A DNA stretch of 64,000 nucleotides, taken from Thiohalomonas denitrificans (GTDB lineage Bacteria > Pseudomonadota > Gammaproteobacteria > Thiohalomonadales > Thiohalomonadaceae). The stretch lies in contig NZ_FMWD01000001.1 of the NCBI RefSeq assembly GCF_900102855.1, forward strand, positions 1-64,000. The letters are read 5' to 3'. The translations under genes and the position numbers were made by a program. This document shows positions 48,597 through 56,929 of this stretch, in pieces (positions within the stretch are counted from its first letter, which is position 1; the number at the start of each line of letters is the position of its first letter). The notes under the pieces were generated by a model, which did not search any database, was not told where the DNA came from, and was given only the letters and a program-made list of their open reading frames with translations.

Positions 48597-49304
48597 TCAG
48601 GGATGGAACAGTCCCGAAATGCTCAGTGCACCCATACCAATAAGCATGGCGCCCGCGGCCCGTTCCAGTCCGCCCTTCCAGCCGGACAGGCGTTCACGGA
48701 CCTCGGCCCCGATGTGCGCCACCACGAGACTGAACAGGACCGCGGGAATGGCCACCGCACCCAGCCCGAATCCCAGCCCCAGCATCAGGCCGGCCATGGG
48801 ATCGGCCGTGACCGCCGCCGCCAGTGCCACGGTGCCAAGCGGTACACAAGGATTGAGCGCCATCGCCGTACCCATTCCGAACAGCCCCATCGGCATCAAT
48901 GGGGCATCGGCGGGTTTGCGGTGAAGGGTGATTTTCGCCTCACCTTCCGGACTCCGATGCCCGCTGCAAGATGCCGGGCTGCCTTCACTTTTTCGGACTG
49001 ACCGCCACAGGATCACCAGCCCGACCGTTACCGAGGCGATCCCCAGCACAATGGTCCCGGTGCCGTTTTCCAGCTGCACGGTTACCGCACGCCCCGCGGT
49101 CGCCGCCATCGCGCCAAGGACCGCGTAGGCGGACAGCCGCCCCAGGGAGAACGGCAGGATGGTGCGCCAGGCCTGCCGAATACCGCCCGAACGGGCCAGA
49201 AAGACGGGCCCCAGATAGGGCAGACAGGCAATGTTGCAGGGTCCGGCACCGTAGATCAGGCCCATCACTACTGCTGCCGAGAAGCTGAGTGCAACCGGTT
49301 CCAT
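48597..49304 (-). CDS. CcdA/DsbD-like (DsbD_2) membrane protein
   Basis: 235 residues with six predicted membrane helices. It contains GPCNIACLPYLGP near residues 21-33 and MALNPCVPLGT near residue 150, the Pro-Cys pairs that resemble CcdA/DsbD thiol-transfer helices; the loop at about 110-140 is polar and may be cytosolic. Proteins of this type move reducing equivalents to periplasmic thiols or act as metal exporters. It lies 128 bases after the TonB receptor gene and reads the same way, so it is probably part of the same cluster. Confidence 0.8.
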   Translation of the reverse strand: MEPVALSFSAAVVMGLIYGAGPCNIACLPYLGPVFLARSGGIRQAWRTILPFSLGRLSAYAVLGAMAATAGRAVTVQLENGTGTIVLGIASVTVGLVILWRSVRKSEGSPASCSGHRSPEGEAKITLHRKPADAPLMPMGLFGMGTAMALNPCVPLGTVALAAAVTADPMAGLMLGLGFGLGAVAIPAVLFSLVVAHIGAEVRERLSGWKGGLERAAGAMLIGMGALSISGLFHP

Positions 49305-49432
49305 TTACCTGCTCCGGGATTCAAATCGAGTGGACTGAACAGGGTCAGCGAGAACATGGATGACCCACCAGGGCTCTCCCCGGAGAGGGCCATTTAAAGA
49401 GGGGCGTCCCTGCGTCTGAACTCCTGTTGTGC

Positions 49433-51637
49433 TTAGAAACGCAGGGTCGCACCTGCATAGTAGGTGCGGCCCGGATTCACGACGATGGAGAGGTCTTCTT
49501 CGTCGTAGACGCCGTCTTCGTTACCATCCCCGGTACCACGAACGGTGTTATAGAACTGCTCGTCCAGGACATTGTCGACCCGGGCAAAGAAAGACCAGCT
49601 CTCCCTATCGTAATTCACCAGTAGATTGAACACCTCGTGGCCGTCAATTTTCAACTCATTGATTTCATCGGCGTAGTAGGAGGAGATGGCATCCATTTCC
49701 CCGGTCACCAGCCAGTGGCTGGCCGGCCGGTAGAACGCACGCAGATTAAGGTGGTGGTCCGACACACGAGGCACCTTGTTGCCGGCATTGTCGTAGGTCT
49801 TGTCGCACGCCGCCACACTCCCCCGCTCGATGATGGGAGTAAACCCGGCTGCACAGCTTCCATCTATCGGTTCCACCCTCAGGTGATATTCGTCATAGTT
49901 CGTATAGGTGCTGTCCAGATAGGTGTAGGCAAGATCCATGGAAACCTTGCGAGAGGGATCCGTCATCAACGAGAGCTCAAGACCGCGGCTCCGGAAATCC
50001 CCTACGTTGTCGTAAACGGCATCCGCACTGGTGGAGTACTGGCCACCGGTGGAACGGATGTGGTCGTAACGATCGAGCTGGAAAATGGCAGCATCGAAAT
50101 CGACCGGCACACCGAGCCAGCGGGACTTGGCGCGAACCCCAATCTCCTTGTTGACAGTGGTTTCGGGATCGAGGTCGGGATTGGCCGCGGTGCGATGGCT
50201 GGGGCTGTTGCTGCCGACGAACAACTGCTCCGGAGAGGGCGCCCGGAAGCCCGTGGAGGCGTTGGCGTAGAGGTCCAGGTTGGAGCGAAGCGAATAGTTA
50301 CCCCCCAACCGCCACGAACCGACATCGAAATCCTCCTTACCGTTGAGCTCCGGCTCGAGCTTGTCCTCGTATTCGAGCTCGATACGGTCCACCCGGCCAT
50401 TGGTGGTTACCGTCAGCCGTTCGGCCGCCTGCACCTTTACTTCACCATACAGCGCCTGCACCTTCTCGTCGGTGTCGTTGAAGTTGTGCGGATCGCCCGG
50501 TTGGTAGGTTGTCCTGTCCCAGCCGGTGGTTTCGATACGATAGGTGTCACGATTTTCATAAATATTATCCCGCAGATCCACTCCCGCCATCCAGGCAACA
50601 CTGTCGCCACCGGTTCGGAACTCCGACTTCACCCCGCGCTGTACCTGATGGTAGTCGTTGTCGTAGGTATAGACTTCCGGGTCCTCATCGGTGGGATTCG
50701 TCACGAATACGGTATCGTCGGTGAACTGGTAGGCATTGACCATCCAGTTGGAGGTTTCCCCGATATCATTGGAATAGGTCAGGAAGTACTTGGAAAGGTC
50801 GACGTCATAGTGATTGGCGTAATCGTTGTAGGAGGGGTCCTCGCTCTTCGGGTCCTCCTCGGCCGCCGTGACGCCCTTGACGTTGCCGTGGCTGTTCTTC
50901 TTCCGGTTCGAGAGCTCAAAGCCGAAGGTCAGGTCGCTGGTATCACTCAGGTAATACTGCATCTTGCCGTTGAGATAGTCGGCTTCGGAGGCGGAATCAT
51001 CATGGTAACCGTCCGTTTCGCGACGGGAGACCTGAACATGCCCGCTGCCCTTTTCACCCGCAAATCCCGCTCGGGCCAGTCCCTTCCGATATCCGAAGCT
51101 GCCCGCTTCGGCCTGTACGGTATACCCGGCCATATCGGCACCGCGCTTGGTGGTGATAATTACCGCACCCGAGAGTGCATCATCACCAAACAGATAGGAA
51201 GCGCCGCCCTTGACCACCTTGATGGATTCGATGTTATCGAGGTCGACGTTGACACGGCCCGTGCGTTCAAACACAGGCACACCGTCGATGACCACGGCCA
51301 CACCCGGCTTCTCCCCCATGTAGACCTGGTTCTCGACGCCGCGAATGTGGATCTTCAGCGAATCACCGCTCTGGACTTCCGTGGTGACACCGGGAACCTG
51401 CTGGAGTATCTGCTGGATATTTTTTGGGTGATTTGCATCCACCTCTTCGCCGCTAATCACGGCGATATTCGACGGTTCATTTCGCTTGTTGTCAAAGCGA
51501 TCATCGATCGTGGTGGACTCCACCTGGATGATCCCCAGGTCTTCTGCCACGGCCACCTGTGTGCCGGAAAGCATCACACCTCCCAGCAACGCTGTGCTGA
51601 CGGCTGCTGCCAATCGAGACTCACGAAATTCAAACAT
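49433..51637 (-). CDS. TonB-dependent outer-membrane receptor
   Basis: 734 residues from the ATG at 51637 (AAGGGG upstream). A signal peptide is followed by the TonB-box region, the plug (about 45-170: NIQQILQQVPGVTTEVQSGDSLKIHIRGVENQVY and SIKVVKGGASYLFGDDALSGAVIITTKRG) and a 22-strand barrel ending in Phe. The receptor takes up a large or scarce ligand such as a metal chelate. The ligand is not known. It is followed by a CcdA-like protein and preceded by a redox operon. Confidence 0.92.
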   Translation of the reverse strand: MFEFRESRLAAAVSTALLGGVMLSGTQVAVAEDLGIIQVESTTIDDRFDNKRNEPSNIAVISGEEVDANHPKNIQQILQQVPGVTTEVQSGDSLKIHIRGVENQVYMGEKPGVAVVIDGVPVFERTGRVNVDLDNIESIKVVKGGASYLFGDDALSGAVIITTKRGADMAGYTVQAEAGSFGYRKGLARAGFAGEKGSGHVQVSRRETDGYHDDSASEADYLNGKMQYYLSDTSDLTFGFELSNRKKNSHGNVKGVTAAEEDPKSEDPSYNDYANHYDVDLSKYFLTYSNDIGETSNWMVNAYQFTDDTVFVTNPTDEDPEVYTYDNDYHQVQRGVKSEFRTGGDSVAWMAGVDLRDNIYENRDTYRIETTGWDRTTYQPGDPHNFNDTDEKVQALYGEVKVQAAERLTVTTNGRVDRIELEYEDKLEPELNGKEDFDVGSWRLGGNYSLRSNLDLYANASTGFRAPSPEQLFVGSNSPSHRTAANPDLDPETTVNKEIGVRAKSRWLGVPVDFDAAIFQLDRYDHIRSTGGQYSTSADAVYDNVGDFRSRGLELSLMTDPSRKVSMDLAYTYLDSTYTNYDEYHLRVEPIDGSCAAGFTPIIERGSVAACDKTYDNAGNKVPRVSDHHLNLRAFYRPASHWLVTGEMDAISSYYADEINELKIDGHEVFNLLVNYDRESWSFFARVDNVLDEQFYNTVRGTGDGNEDGVYDEEDLSIVVNPGRTYYAGATLRF

Positions 51638-51796
51638 GCCTAACCCCTTAACTATCACTTGTAATTGAATTATGTTTTTTCTATCCGTGTCATTGCCTCC
51701 CTGATAGCCTCCTTGGCACCGGTTTATATCCGCTGAATAGCTAATCCGACTGAACCCATTCTTTTCAAAAAGCGATCACGGTTTTCCGGACAGATT

Positions 51797-52627
51797 TCAA
51801 CTCTCAGGACCGGCCGGCTCGGCATCAGCCACTTCCGCCTGCCACGCTTCACGAGCGAGAATCGCGGCTCCGTAGGCCGTGGTGATTTGAGGAATATCGG
51901 GAATGACCAGCTCGCGCATCAGTTCCTCTTCAAACGCCGCCACAAGTCCCTTGTTCAGCGCGGGACCACCGTCGAAATAGATGCGATCCTCCAGACCGAC
52001 CCGCTTCGCGAGCCTGATGGTTCGCTTGGCGATCGAATAGTGGATACCTGCAACAATCTCCTCTTTGGAATAACCGCTCGCCAGCAGACCGATCACCTCC
52101 GATTCGGCAAACACCGCGCACGTGCTGTTGATCGCAGGCGGCGCACCCTTGAGGTTGAAATGACAATCGCCGAGTTCGTCCAGGTTGAGCTCGAGGTTGC
52201 GCGCCGCCATGTCGAGAAAGCGACCAGTACCTGCGGCACACTTGTCATTCATGGCGAAATTGACCACATTGCCGTCGTCGTCGATCTGAATCGCCTTCGA
52301 ATCCTGACCCCCGATATTGATAATGGTCCGCACGCCGCCGTAAGCCTCTCCCGCCTTTTTTGCCCCCATGGCGTTGGCGGTGATCTCGCTCACCGATTCA
52401 TCCGCTTCGCGATAGAGTTTTCGTCCGTAGCCGGTCGCCGTGACGAATCCGACGTCGCCGTGCTCAAGGCCGTTTTCCTTCAGCAGCGAATAAAACGCCT
52501 CCCGGGCATTGCCGTAGAAGTGGCTGCCGGTTGCAACGGTCTTGCTGGCGAAGAGGTTATCCGCCTCATCGACCAGAACCACCTTGATCGCGGTCGACCC
52601 GATGTCGATACCTGCAAAATACGGCAT
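51797..52627 (-). CDS. BadF/BadG/HgdC-family ATPase activator (ATP-driven electron transfer)
   Basis: 276 residues from the ATG at 52627 (AGGAGGAGAAAG upstream). The ASKHA fold begins FAGIDIGSTAIKVVL and has INIGGQDSKAI. Cys130 (NDKCAAGTGRF) and Cys170 (INSTCAVFAESE) are the two Cys that hold a [4Fe-4S] cluster between two subunits of a dimer. In this family ATP hydrolysis drives an electron to a low-potential partner such as 2-hydroxyacyl-CoA dehydratase or a double-cubane protein. It lies one base after the HgdB-like gene, so the pair is translated together. Confidence 0.93.
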   Translation of the reverse strand: MPYFAGIDIGSTAIKVVLVDEADNLFASKTVATGSHFYGNAREAFYSLLKENGLEHGDVGFVTATGYGRKLYREADESVSEITANAMGAKKAGEAYGGVRTIINIGGQDSKAIQIDDDGNVVNFAMNDKCAAGTGRFLDMAARNLELNLDELGDCHFNLKGAPPAINSTCAVFAESEVIGLLASGYSKEEIVAGIHYSIAKRTIRLAKRVGLEDRIYFDGGPALNKGLVAAFEEELMRELVIPDIPQITTAYGAAILAREAWQAEVADAEPAGPES

Positions 52628-52628
52628 G

Positions 52629-53900
52629 CTACTTTCTCCTCCTGCGTGCCTTGAGCGACTCGATAAATGCCTCGATACGCGTCGAAAGTTGTCCGATATC
52701 ATCCGGGCTGTAATCGGTCTCCACATACAGCGAAGGTATGCCCTCGTCGGCCAGGAAGCGGCTGATACCGCGCTGCTCCATTTCAAAGACCTGACACCCG
52801 GAAAAGGCCTGGTACACCACACCATCCACCGCAAATGTGCGTGCCAACTCCAGTAGCCGGCGCTTGCGATCCTCGTCACTGACAAAGATGGGGCAGGTGC
52901 AGGGTTTGAGGGCACGGTCGGCGAGTGCATCCACCATGTCGTAGAGCTGCCACTCATCGACATTGACGGCGTCATAGAGCATGCGATTGGCGGAGCAGGT
53001 TTCGTCGGCAACGATGACCGCCCCCGACTGCTCGATCAGCGTGGGCAGCTTGAGGTTGGGAAAGATGGGCGGTGAACCGGTAAACAGGATGCGCGGTGCC
53101 CGGCGCTGGGCGGCGGCGAAGCCCTCCTCGCAGCGTTTCTCCACCTCATCATTCAGCGCCTCGACGGCATCGGTCCAGGCATCGATGTCATCGAAGAAAT
53201 AGGCATTCGTCACCAGAAACACATCCTTGCCGAGGATGGGCGCGAGCGGCGCCATGCGCAGGCGATGCAGTCTACGAAAGGCCTGCTGTGCGCGCGCCAC
53301 CCTGGCGATACTGTCGCGCAGGCTGTTGCGGGTAATCTTGTGCCCGGTGAGTGAACCCAGCTCGCGGGCAAACCCGTTGACATTGCTCTGCCAATAGGTA
53401 CGGGCCGCCTCACTCTCCTTGGAGGGAGGCAATTCGAGGTGATAGACCCGGTAGCCGGCCTCCTCCATCAGACGACCCGACTTGGTCTTCTGGTCACAGG
53501 TGGTCACGTTGACAATGTCCCGGCCTTCGTCGAGCCAGGAGGCGAGTCCACTGGAGAGCATGCCGAGTGTCGCCTTGACCAGGGAACAGGACTTGGCCGG
53601 CATGAACTCCGCCCCGAGTTGGTCGTGCGTATGGGACCCGTTGCAAAGACGTACGGGTACGGCACCGGCGGCGTAGATGAGCTCATCGGGGACCTGCACG
53701 CAGGTGGTGCCGATGACCCGTTTCCCCGGGTGCGGCACTTCGCCCTCGCAGTGAATGCGGCGGTAGAGTTCATAGAAGTAATCCATTGCCTTCGGATTGT
53801 CGGGAAAGTCCTTTTCAATCTTGTTCAGCGCCTGAGCGGATTCGCGGGATAGCTGCTTGCGCGCCATCTCGGTCTGTTTTGCCTGTGCCTCGGCGCTCAT
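52629..53900 (-). CDS. HgdB / double-cubane-cluster-type iron-sulfur protein
   Basis: 423 residues, the only 2-hydroxyacyl-CoA dehydratase-like subunit here; a true dehydratase has two different ones. Ten Cys are present. Cys67, Cys105, Cys135, Cys302, Cys336 (or 334) and Cys369 lie in conserved-looking segments (GTTCVQVP, PAKSCSLVKA, TTCDQKTK, ADETCSANR, CTCPIF, FSGCQVFE). Six ligands would fit a double cubane, as in DCCP of Carboxydothermus, which pairs with an ATPase of the same type as the next gene. A dehydratase or benzoyl-CoA reductase subunit is the alternative. It overlaps the polyferredoxin stop. Confidence 0.82.
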   Translation of the reverse strand: MSAEAQAKQTEMARKQLSRESAQALNKIEKDFPDNPKAMDYFYELYRRIHCEGEVPHPGKRVIGTTCVQVPDELIYAAGAVPVRLCNGSHTHDQLGAEFMPAKSCSLVKATLGMLSSGLASWLDEGRDIVNVTTCDQKTKSGRLMEEAGYRVYHLELPPSKESEAARTYWQSNVNGFARELGSLTGHKITRNSLRDSIARVARAQQAFRRLHRLRMAPLAPILGKDVFLVTNAYFFDDIDAWTDAVEALNDEVEKRCEEGFAAAQRRAPRILFTGSPPIFPNLKLPTLIEQSGAVIVADETCSANRMLYDAVNVDEWQLYDMVDALADRALKPCTCPIFVSDEDRKRRLLELARTFAVDGVVYQAFSGCQVFEMEQRGISRFLADEGIPSLYVETDYSPDDIGQLSTRIEAFIESLKARRRRK

Positions 53901-54883
53901 TTCTTCCTCCTCTTGGTCATGCGCTTGAAGAAACCGGCTTCGGTCGATTCATAGATGGGGATCCCCATGAACGTGGCCTTGAGTGCCCCCTCCTCGGGGC
54001 AGGAGGCGACGCACTTGAAGCACATCATGCAGTCATCCTTGACCAGCGTCTTGCTCTCGACGTCGTCCGCTATTTCCTTGATCTGCATGTCGCAGGCACG
54101 ATAGCAATCACCGCAACGGGTGCACTTGCTGCCGTCCTTGCGCAGCTTCAGCAGCGCCACTTTCGAAAACAGCGAGTGGAGCGCGCTCATGGGACAGAAA
54201 AAGCAGAAAAACCGCTTGTTGATGAACCCGCCGATAAAGAAGATCCCGAGCACCAGCATCCCCAGCCCCGTCATGGTGGCGGCGGTTCCGGTGGAGAAGT
54301 CCACGGTCCACTGGGAGAAATCACCGGTAAACGCCGGGATGACCATGCGCGCCGGGCAGATCTTGCAGAACGGCGTCCCCATGTCCTCCGGCAGCGTCGG
54401 CAGTCCCGCCACGGAATTCGCCATCAGAAACGGGAGCACGATCAGGAGGATCAAGAGGATGTACTTGATCTTCTTGAGTCGGGTGAACCAATCCAGGCTG
54501 TAGGTGGAATAGCGGATGCCGAGCTTCTGTCGCAGGCTCGTCATCCAGTCCTGGATGGTCCCCAGCGGGCAGGCATATCCGCACCACGCCTTGTTGAAGA
54601 CAAACAGCCAGGCGACAAAGGTCAGCAGGCCGGTGAGAATACCCAATCCGCGCCAGCTGATGATGCTGTCCCAGGGGATATGGGTCTGGTGCTGCAGCGG
54701 CAGGAGATAGCAGACGCCCGCCCGCCCCGGCTGGTTGAAGCCACAGGAGAACGTCGGCAGGGATTGGCCGAGATTGATCAGGAAATACCCGCCGTACACC
54801 AGCAGAACAAAAAACCCTAACTGTATCCAGAAGCGAAAGCGCCGGATATCCGCCCCGTTGATAAATGCCCGTAGCCGCTTCAC
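53897..54883 (-). CDS. NapH/NosR-type membrane polyferredoxin
   Basis: 328 residues. About five membrane helices (about 17-37, 78-96, 140-155, 203-221). Cys motifs WCGYACPLG (101-106), CKICP (173-177) and CFFCP (227-231) are typical of NapH/NosR-like proteins. Two 4Fe-4S motifs follow: Cys254, 257, 260, 264 and Cys285, 288, 291, 295. It probably carries electrons across or along the membrane, from quinol or another donor. It overlaps both neighbouring genes, which strongly suggests a functional link with the HgdB-like protein. Confidence 0.9.
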   Translation of the reverse strand: MKRLRAFINGADIRRFRFWIQLGFFVLLVYGGYFLINLGQSLPTFSCGFNQPGRAGVCYLLPLQHQTHIPWDSIISWRGLGILTGLLTFVAWLFVFNKAWCGYACPLGTIQDWMTSLRQKLGIRYSTYSLDWFTRLKKIKYILLILLIVLPFLMANSVAGLPTLPEDMGTPFCKICPARMVIPAFTGDFSQWTVDFSTGTAATMTGLGMLVLGIFFIGGFINKRFFCFFCPMSALHSLFSKVALLKLRKDGSKCTRCGDCYRACDMQIKEIADDVESKTLVKDDCMMCFKCVASCPEEGALKATFMGIPIYESTEAGFFKRMTKRRKK

Positions 54884-55857
54884 TGGAGCCGCTCCCGTCC
54901 CGCCCGACTGTGCTTCAGCCGATAGAGGAACAGGCCTGCGGCGCCCAGTGCCGCTGCGACCAGCGCCACGATGAGACCGACCAGATAGGACGAATACTCC
55001 AGTTCGGAGGGATAAAACGTACCCGGCAGGGTCGCCCGGTAATGGGCCTCTTCAAACGGTGTGCCATCCAGCTCACCGGACGCCTCGACCCGATACTCCG
55101 CGGTGACCAGGAAGGCCTCGTGATGCCTCTTGTCGAAGTCGTTCCAGGCGGGGTAGTAATCGCGAATCAGTTTGAAGACAGCCCGGCCGTCCGCGTCTGC
55201 CACCACCTGTTTGGTCCAACCCTCCTGGGTAGTCAGACTGACGTTGGCACCGGCGGCGGGGCTCCCTTCGTAGTGGACCCGAAAGCCCACCTCATCGCCG
55301 GATCGAATCCGCGTATGGAAATCTTCACCGGGGAGACGTTCGCGAATGATCTCCAGCGGCATACCGGCCCGGTCCCGCGGCGGCATGCGTGATGCAGTGA
55401 GTTTGGGATCGTGTCCCTCGCCGCAGCTGTGCTTGAGGACCTCCGCCTTGACGATGGAGCTCTTCAGCACGGCATCTTCGACGCTGCGTTCGATAAAATA
55501 GGCGTTATAGAATCCTTCTTCGGGCATGGCGAAGGTGATGCCGCCACCGCTGTCGACCTTGAACAGGTCGGGTGTAAGACTTTCGCCATCGATGCCGAAC
55601 ACGCCGAAACTTGCATCATCAGCGGGCTGCGTATAGACGGCGGATGCCGGCTCACCTCCGGATCTCAGCCAGAGACGCTTGACGTAAACCCCTCCACGGC
55701 CCCGTTCGACCATGCCACCGTGCGCATGATGTGCGCGCTTGGCCCATTCCGCATTCGGCGGCTGATCGGAAAACCAGACCGGTCCGGCCTGCACACTTCC
55801 AGCCAACCCACCGGACAGCAATGCCAAACCGATCACCCAGCGTCGCCATTCAGCCAT
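54880..55857 (-). CDS. DUF4198-like periplasmic protein with a C-terminal membrane anchor
   Basis: 325 residues from the ATG at 55857 (GGGAGAGA upstream). A signal peptide (ending about SVQA) and one C-terminal helix (about 293-315) leave a periplasmic domain of beta-sandwich character. Possible metal ligands are AHHAHGGM near 45-52 and HSCGEGHD near 140-150, but these are not established. DUF4198-like proteins are often linked to metal uptake. It is first in the operon and its end overlaps the polyferredoxin start (ATGA). Confidence 0.7.
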   Translation of the reverse strand: MAEWRRWVIGLALLSGGLAGSVQAGPVWFSDQPPNAEWAKRAHHAHGGMVERGRGGVYVKRLWLRSGGEPASAVYTQPADDASFGVFGIDGESLTPDLFKVDSGGGITFAMPEEGFYNAYFIERSVEDAVLKSSIVKAEVLKHSCGEGHDPKLTASRMPPRDRAGMPLEIIRERLPGEDFHTRIRSGDEVGFRVHYEGSPAAGANVSLTTQEGWTKQVVADADGRAVFKLIRDYYPAWNDFDKRHHEAFLVTAEYRVEASGELDGTPFEEAHYRATLPGTFYPSELEYSSYLVGLIVALVAAALGAAGLFLYRLKHSRAGRERLQ

Positions 55858-55995
55858 CTTCTCTCCCATACCCATTCACCCCAACCATCGAACCAAGGTC
55901 CTGAAGACGTGCGTGCGTTACCGCTCGTTTTTTTAATGGAGTACCTTGAGCGGGCCATTCAGCCTCGACACTGGTCAGATGCCCTGACGGCAGTT

Positions 55996-56047
55996 CAGAC
56001 ACACACGGACACACACAGACACAAACGGACACAAACCAACACAAACG
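55996..56047. repeat. Short tandem repeat (ACACAxACGG unit, about five copies)
   Basis: A run of imperfect 10-base copies lies between the DUF4198 gene start (55857) and the next gene (56239). The 381-base gap also holds a stem TTTGCCGC/GCGGCAAA at 56130-56153 with no T run. I see no clear promoter, though one must lie here. Confidence 0.75.
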
Positions 56048-56238
56048 ATGCAGTTAGCATGTTCCATGCCTGCAGATAAACCGCTGTATTTATTGGGCAA
56101 AAATCTCAAACAAGACTGACAGTGCGTGTTTTGCCGCACCTGACAGCGGCAAAGCACACAGATTGGCGGCGAAACCGGTTCGCAACGCCCGGATGCGCTA
56201 TCTTTTGCTTATAAGGTATCCAGGGAGGTCTGCCCGAC

Positions 56239-56868
56239 ATGTCGACCTTGCATCCCGCTGACGTTCTGCGTCAGCTCGCGACCGAGTTCCATCACCGCAA
56301 GCAGGAAAACAAGGAGAAGGCGGGGCACCACAGTCAGCAGCGGCGCCATCATGAAAAGGAGCTGGAGGAGCTACAGACCGATTTCGAGTCGATATTGCAG
56401 CGCTGGGTGGACAATGAACCCGAACGCGAGGCATGGCGTGCCCATTTCTATCACTTTGAGCCGGTGCCTGCGGGTCCGGAACTGGAACAGCCGCCCCTGT
56501 TCAGGGGGCGCAGTTCCAGCGGAGGTGTTTTGGAAATCTGCAAGGCGCCAGGCCCCGCCTACGAAATCATTCTCGATGGAACACCGGTTCGACGTACCAG
56601 TGAAGCCCCCGGACTGACCGAGCGGCGGATTGACCGAATGCGTTTTGAAGAAACAGAATTCGAAGAGGTATTCGACGCACCGGAGGAAGCGCAGGCCCCA
56701 CTGGCCGACTTCTATGACGGGCCACGGGGTGCTGCCCCCTGGGAGTACTCCCGATCGCTCTTCAGCGACGGGCTCATCGATGCAAATTTCGGGCTGACAG
56801 AGAGGGGCCAACGGTGGCTCGATACCCGGCGACAGGGGCGTGAAGGCGGAGTCCAAGTCTGGTTGTAA
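56239..56868 (+). CDS. Hypothetical protein with N-terminal coiled coil
   Basis: 209 residues with CAGGGAGG nine or more bases before the ATG. Residues about 15-60 are highly charged and helical (HHRKQENKEKAG...ELEELQTD). The middle (about 90-130) may form a small beta domain. No domain is recognised. It is 61 bases before the histidine kinase and reads the same way, so the two could form one transcript. It has no membrane segment. Confidence 0.6.
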   Translation: MSTLHPADVLRQLATEFHHRKQENKEKAGHHSQQRRHHEKELEELQTDFESILQRWVDNEPEREAWRAHFYHFEPVPAGPELEQPPLFRGRSSSGGVLEICKAPGPAYEIILDGTPVRRTSEAPGLTERRIDRMRFEETEFEEVFDAPEEAQAPLADFYDGPRGAAPWEYSRSLFSDGLIDANFGLTERGQRWLDTRRQGREGGVQVWL

Positions 56869-56929
56869 TCGTTACGGATTCACCCGATAATCGCCCACGC
56901 ACAGAACCCGGGTCAACGGGGAGTCGGCT

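Noticed and set aside
49637-51643. 668-codon open frame on the plus strand opposite the TonB receptor
   Set aside because: It mirrors the receptor codons on the other strand. The minus-strand product has signal peptide, plug and barrel features; the plus-strand product has none and no ribosome site.
51638-51796. Riboswitch or metal box before the TonB receptor
   Set aside because: I looked for cobalamin, Moco and Fur-box patterns in this 159-base gap and saw no convincing match.
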